From: Magnolia sinica | Lineage: Eukaryota > Streptophyta > Magnoliopsida > Magnoliales > Magnoliaceae | Length of the DNA stretch: 64,000 nt | NCBI RefSeq assembly: GCF_029962835.1 | Contig: NC_080589.1 | Coordinates: 22,992,586-23,056,585 of the forward strand | Direction: 5' to 3' | Part shown: positions 58,570 through 64,000 of the stretch, one piece after another | Layout of the letters: every line of letters starts with the position of its first letter | How positions within the stretch are numbered: the stretch's first letter is position 1 | Notes under the pieces: model-generated | What the model was told of the DNA's origin: nothing | The model's database searches: none | What the model saw: the letters and a program-made list of their open reading frames with translations, nothing else | Made by a program: the position numbers and the translations under genes

Positions 58570-59220
58570 CACTCATATAGGCCCCACTTTGATGTATGTA
58601 TTCCATCCATGCCGTCTATCCTTTCCCTCAGGCCATTTTAGGCGTTGAGCCGAGAAATGAAGCTGATTCAAATTTTTGGTGGGCCATAACATAGCAAACG
58701 ATGGTTTTCACCATTAAAAATTCACCCGACTCTTCTATACCCCCAAAATATATTGAATATTGGGCTCGTCCTGCTTGTCTTGAGCTATGGGGATCAATGG
58801 TGGGGTCGGATTTCCCTGATGTGGGCCCCACCTGTGAAAAACCACAGGAAACAAAAAAATAAAAATATAACACATGCAGCAGCATTGCCGCTGCTGCTGG
58901 CAGCGCCTGCGCCAGGCAGGCGGGCGGGCGGACATTAGGCAGGGTTCCACGGCTCTAGTTGTGGGCCCCACCATGATGTATATTTGTCATCCAACCCGTT
59001 CATATGGTGGGCCACTTCCAGTAGTGGGCCCCCTCCAAAAATCAGCCATATCCAAAGCTCAGGTGGCCCACATTAGAGGAAACAGTGGGATTGAATGTCT
59101 ACCCTTGAAACCTCTTTCTGGGCCACAGAAGTTTTGGATCAAGATGAAATTTATTTTTCCTCAGCGTCCAGGTCTGCGTGACCTCATGGATAGATTGGAT
59201 GGTGGATAAACGTTAGGGTG
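58570..59220. repeat. Foldback-family half-arms inside the long LTR
   Basis: GCCCCACTTTGATGTATG, GTGGGCCCCACCATGATG and CAGGAAACAGTGGGATTG are the arm words of the dispersed GGGCCCACC MITEs. Here they occur as unpaired half-copies, mostly in one orientation, in the body of the LTR. Confidence 0.55.
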
Positions 59221-59639
59221 AGCCCCACGTGGGACCCACAGTGATGTATGTGTTTTATTCACACCGTCCCCAGTACGGGAGGGTGAAACCCACCTGGTGT
59301 ATGTGTTCTCTCCACACTATCCACGACAGTGGACAGTGAACCCCCACCATGATTTATGTGTTTTATCCACACCATCCACACATGGATGGTGGGACCCACC
59401 ATGATGCCGTGCTGCATCTAAACCGTCCATTTAATTGGTGGACCTTCATGGAACCCACCAGGATGCTTGTGTTGCATCCAATCTGTCTACCCATTTTAAA
59501 AGCTCATTTTATGATATGAGCTAAAGAATGAGTCAGGTCCATAGTTCATGTGGACCCCCACCATGATGCATGGGTTGCATCCAAACCATCCACCATTTGG
59601 CAAGCTTGTATTACAGGCTTGAGACTAAAAATAAGACAG

Positions 59640-60345
59640 ATCTATAGTTCAAGTGGACCCCACCTTAGTATATGTATAGGGCCCATCTTGATTTATTTGT
59701 GGCCGCCCATTGAGGCCAACCTTGGTATATGTATGGGGCCCATTTTGATTTATTTATGGCTGTCCATTGAAACCCACCTTGTTATGTGTATGAGGCCCAT
59801 CTTAATTTATTTGTGGCCATCCATTGAGGGCCATATGATATGCATTTGGCCCATGTGATTAGACCCATTTTGATGTATTTTAAGGCCCATCTTGATGTAG
59901 TTATGGCCCATCCATTGGTGCCCACCTTTGATATGTTTATGGCCCATCTGTGAGGCCCACCTTTGATATGTTTATGGCCCATCTGTGAGGCCCACCTTTG
60001 ATATGTTTATGGCTCGTTGTTGAGGCCCACTTGATGTATATGAGGCCCATATGATGTGGCCCATTTGATGTATTTGGAGCCCATGGGTTGAGGCCCATTG
60101 TGATGTATTAGGGCCCATGGGTTAAGGCCCATTGTGATGTATTAGGGCCCGTGGGTTGAGGCCCATTTGATGTATTTGAGGCCCATGGGTCGAGGCCCAA
60201 TAGGATGTATTCAAGGTCTATTGCATTGTGTGATTCCTCATGGGTTATGTAATGACATTTATGGCGGGCTATGCCTTGAGAGCAATGTTGGTTTGACGTC
60301 CACATTGTAAGAATAATGTTGGTTAAATGTTCGCATTATAACTCT
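59640..60345. repeat. Degenerate GGCCCAT-TGATGTAT minisatellite
   Basis: About 20-25 copies of a word like GGCCCATNTTGATGTATTT recur at irregular 25-45-bp spacing. Some neighbouring units are nearly identical, such as the three units GTGAGGCCCACCTTTGATAT at about 59910-60010. The word resembles the arm tip of the foldback MITEs nearby. Confidence 0.75.
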
Positions 60346-62131
60346 CCCTAAGGCCCATTAATAGGCCCATACTTGCTGTGTGTAGGCCATCAAAGCCCAT
60401 CTTCGTTGTGAGGATAGTTCATCACCATATAAAATGCTTCGTATAAATCCATGATTCATGCCCATAAGCATCATATGTATGCCTGATATGAGGAATGTTT
60501 GATCATAGCATACGCCATTGGGCAGACTATTTACGAGACTTCTTATGAGACGGAGTGCCCACATTATCGCGCCTTATGCGCAGGATTTTTGCATGACTGG
60601 ATAGTATGACTCATGCATCTCACATATATGTGACTTCATCATTATACGCCCTAGCGACATCAGGGCCGTGGTCTCCACAGACACATCGTGGATGGCCAGA
60701 TGGGACACCGAAAATGCTTGGTTCTAGCACTGTGGGCACGTAGGATGTCCTTGGATAAAAATTTTAGAACCTCCTTGGTACCAGGAGATGCTCCAACGTC
60801 TAGACCGAGTGGAATATGAGCGCCGGTGCCTATATCATGAGGTCGTGTCTCCCACTGTGTCGTAGTCGGTTGGAAGGGGGTGTGGCCTTATCCGCCCGAG
60901 TGAGGGGGCTATAAGCTAGGTTGAGTATGACTAGCTTGTAAATGGATCTGCTATCGATGAGCCAGGCCCCATATTGACAGGCGGATAGTGAGTTCCCTTT
61001 CACTCACTGGGCTGTGCAGCTAGTGAGGAAGCAGTCAGAATCAAGTGTAATAGACCCTGGTGATTTCCCCAGAGAGCAACCGTACTAATATGTGGACTTA
61101 TTGAGCAGGAATTGCATATCCATTCATTCATTCATTCACTATCCACTCGGGCTGGTGGTGTGTAACTATTTGTTACGTGTACCATCGCATGGCCAGAATT
61201 TTGGTTGGGCGCGCGACTAACTTGAGATCAGGAGTTTACCAAATGGTGTCTGACTATCCAAATTTAGGTATGGGACTGGTTTGGATAGAAGTCCCTTGTG
61301 GTGGACCCCGTAACCTGTGATACTACGTATTATCATCCCAACTTCACATTCTTAGATGGTCATTTCATTCGCACCGCATATTACATTGCATCCGCAGTAC
61401 TTAGCATTTTGGGTTACTATGTTTTTGTACTTATATGGACTAGATGAGGTTGTTGGTATTCGTGGCTCATCTGGATTTACATATTGCATTGCATCTTCAA
61501 CATCTGTTATTGTCTTGTTAAGTGTTACATCGCATAGCCTTAGTACGGCTGATAGCACTCATGGACTGACAGTATATTTCTGCTTACTCTGATATCGTAT
61601 GATTTATAAATTTACAAGTATTTCTGATATTATATGATTTATGGGCTTATTAGCATTTTCGCTTACTCTGATTACTCTGATATTGCTTACTTGACACTTA
61701 CCTTGTGCACACACTTTCATCACTCACTAAGCTTTCTATAAGCTTATGCACGATAGATGCATGCAGGTGGCATTAGGTTGCAGCAGCGTTGAGCTTAGAG
61801 CATGTGGCAGTCTTTTGGAGCTTAATTTTCAATTTATGTATTTTTCCTTTCAGCATTGTATTCAACGATTATATTAGTGGATATGCGAAGATGATGTTAC
61901 CTTTGTGATTTGGATAATCTTGTGGTTATGCTTATTACGAGATAAATGTATGTTGAAAAATCTTCCTTGTAGGATCCTAGGATCGAAATTTGGCGTATGT
62001 ACACTGGGAACCGAGAATGGGGTACTAAGGATGCTGTCAGCACCGGATTCGGTGATCGAAAATTTTGTGAGCCTGGTTTCCGAGTTTGAGGCGTGACAAT
62101 AAACCCATCGACCAGGTGGAGGGTACTGTGC

Positions 62132-63310
62132 TCAGTTAGAAGACTGATCTGGTGAAAGTAGCATTAGCACAAAGTTCAACCTCCTATGCTCAGGGAGAAA
62201 AAGGAATGAGGCAGATTGTTGTTCATCCTCTGATAGTATCCTTGTTGCACGCAGGATCTCATGTCCCGTACGGCCCTTAATTTTCTCCAAGGCTGGTACA
62301 ATCTACGACATACATACCATATCCCTCCCTTGGTGTATGGTTATTGCTAGTGACTTGACGGCTTCAGCAATGTCGCTCATTCCCTTGCCTATAATGTTAT
62401 AAGGGCGATCCAATCTTGCTCTCTTCCTTGAATTGGATGTGCTACCTATGTTCATGGAGTTGTTCCCGTTTACATTTGGACTTCGGTTTGCAACATGAGT
62501 ACCCTCACGACTTTAAAATGACCATTGAATGTTAGGTGCGCTATCCCTTATATTGTCATTCGATAAAACGAGTGTATCGTCATTCAAATTAACTGACGTT
62601 GTCGGTGAAATGTCGGGATCCTTAGACCTTCTTGAACGCGGAGTATTATGTATGTTTCCTATGGAAGCACGCAATCTAGTAACTTGGTGATTGCTGAATA
62701 AGTATGTTAGGTCATCGTACCTTCGCATCGCTTTACCATGGATATGTTGTGCGTATGGATTGACTATTGACAATAAGAAAGAAAAATCTATATAAGTAAA
62801 CATTTATGAGAAGATATCTATAACGTACAAAATAAGCATTTTAATGAAGTTATATAAAAGTTAAATCGACATTAATCTCACCCATATGTAATCCTCCCAA
62901 ACCTCATCCGGAGTGACCACTAGCTTCAAGTCATTATTCCGCCTAAACCCACTGGCATTCAAGGTGTCCCGAACCTCAAAATACAGCTTCTTCAACATGC
63001 GGAGGCAATTCCCAATATGTTTTTCCTGAACTGATATCCTTAATGCACCCCTCACAGTTTCCACGATTGTCTTATAAGTCTTCTTCTTAAATTTGTTTGC
63101 ACTCTTATAGCCATTTGCAACAACATCCATCAACGTATCAATAAGGCGGCCATCCATTTCATCGGTTCAGCGCATTACACCACTAGACGATCCAGATTCA
63201 TCAAGTGATTTTTTTTAATATTTCCTCGGTGTCCTTTGTGGTTCAACATTTTGGTCTTGACCAGTTTGTTTCGTAGGGGTTAACTGGTTCTTTTGGTTGT
63301 TCAGTGACAT
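62132..63310 (-). pseudogene. Myb/SANT-like DNA-binding protein pseudogene
   Basis: From ATG 63310 the first exon encodes a short polar N-terminus and then a Myb/SANT-like domain: TDEMDGRLIDTLMD, LRMLKKLYFEVRDTL and DEVWEDYI. A second exon (about 62763-62132) starts NPYAQHIHGKAMRRYDDLTY and ends LPEHRRLNFVLML. This layout is that of the plant Myb_DNA-bind_3 family, many members of which derive from or accompany PIF/Harbinger transposons. A stop stands where the first conserved Trp of the domain is expected (near 63167), with a frame change before it. Two more stops lie at 62513 and near 62310. No Harbinger transposase was found beside it. Confidence 0.75.
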
Positions 63311-63615
63311 TTTCCCGTCATTAACGTCAATTATCTATAAATAGTCAAATGAACATTTTTAATAAGGATTACAACCTTTCATACATGACATATAATGTGA
63401 TATTTTAAACAAACTTGAAGGAAGATACACGCATTCCAAACATGATACAAGATGAAAGGGAGGATAAACATATCTTCTGCACATCCAAAATGATAGTTTT
63501 ATAGACACTTGCATGTAGTTAACTGAGTATAATCATGTGCATCTATTACATACTACAAAATAACAATTTATCATGAGATTATCATAAGCTATGACTCACA
63601 GGATGAGAGTCATTT

Positions 63616-64000
63616 TATAAGACCCGTATCCTAGCTCGTACCGTTCCATAGGCATCCACGGTCCTCCCGGTCAAATTCCGACAACTCGCGATTTTTGATC
63701 AACGTTTGCGCGCGACCCTAAGTCATATCTCGTAAATTTGAGTTGGCTTAATCCGAGACTTATACCATTATGACCGCACCGTCGCCTCGGTTCCAACGCC
63801 GCATCTTGCATACTGATCCGGTACTCTGGCAAGGGGATGTGGACCCGTGTTCAGTTGGAGGAAAAACGCCGCGCGTTGCAATCCCAAGAGAATGTCTCAT
63901 CAATCATATCAAGAGTCAAGTACTACATCCCATCAAGTTAAGTACAAGCAACCATCCCCCTCTTACATCACCCTTATCTAAAGTCAACTTTCCCATCACC
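63616..64000 (+). repeat. Start of a second copy of the long gypsy-type LTR
   Basis: It starts at TATAAGACCCGTATCC (probably once TGTAAGACCC). It continues through TTTGCGCGCGACCCTAAGTCATAT and matches 57381 onward from there. It runs out of the window. There is no purine tract before it and no primer site after 62096, so the two copies need not belong to one element. Confidence 0.55.

Larger units (their letters stand above)
57381..62096 (+). repeat. Long gypsy-type LTR (Tekay/Del-like or LARD), start truncated
   Basis: Its first 300 bases or so (CCTAAGTCATGTCCCG, GACCGCACCGT, AACGCCGCGC) match the LTR start at 63710-64000 in the same orientation. The end reads GAGTTTGAGGCGTGACA, a usual gypsy LTR terminus. 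Shortly before it, CTCACTAAGC with TGCATGCAGGTGGC resembles the R/U5 region of Tekay/Del LTRs, which are typically several kb long. The first ~95 bp seen in the right copy are missing. No coding region. Confidence 0.55.

Noticed and set aside
1..64000. CRISPR arrays, bacterial operons, rRNA genes
   Set aside because: None seen. The repeats here are tandem minisatellites or transposon arms without CRISPR-type spacing, and the sequence is a plant nuclear genome.

Overview
The window is nuclear DNA from a flowering plant. It has plant Ty1/copia and Ty3/gypsy retrotransposons, plant LINE and SINE remnants, PIF/Harbinger and hAT type TIR elements, and one intact plant gene. There is no bacterial-style gene packing. 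The many foldback elements with ends like GGGCCCACC-TGATGTATGTG look like a family I associate with magnoliid trees (Magnolia or laurel relatives). That placement is an inference with low confidence.

Layout. 1-1681: 3' end of a chromovirus (in-frame 42-bp minisatellite, chromodomain, LTR). 2.6-4.1 kb: decayed LINE with a second LINE tail inside it. 5.5-7 kb: SINE and an inverted solo LTR of the same chromovirus family. 9.2-15 kb: foldback elements and a GA-rich complex repeat. 15.2-29.7 kb: a tandem segmental duplication. Its first unit carries an 11-kb TIR element (TTA target duplication), a solo LTR and a short extra segment, while the second unit keeps the empty sites. The TIR element carries a 115-residue viroplasmin (Cauli_VI / RNase H1 N-terminal) gene and was itself hit by a 6.4-kb copia element. 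30-35 kb: nested foldback and hAT elements. 38.3-39.7 kb: an intact MSP plus ankyrin-repeat (vapyrin-like) gene, the only full-length conserved host gene seen. 40-53 kb: a 10.6-kb SIRE/Maximus-type copia element with an extra 3' ORF, splitting a foldback element. 53.4-55.1 kb: another SIRE-like solo LTR. 57.4-62.1 kb: a long gypsy-type LTR containing a degenerate GGCCCAT array. 62.1-63.3 kb: a Myb/SANT-like pseudogene. 63.6-64 kb: the start of a second copy of the long LTR.

Almost everything here is transposable-element history. The order of events can be read from nesting and target-site duplications. Two themes deserve attention. First, a TTA-flanked TIR element without a recognisable transposase carries a viroplasmin-domain gene with a long repeat-filled 5' intron. 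Second, in four unrelated LTR families the region just upstream of the TATA box holds a family-specific cluster of short palindromes or GC microsatellite. All boundaries and alignments were made by eye, with no database search.
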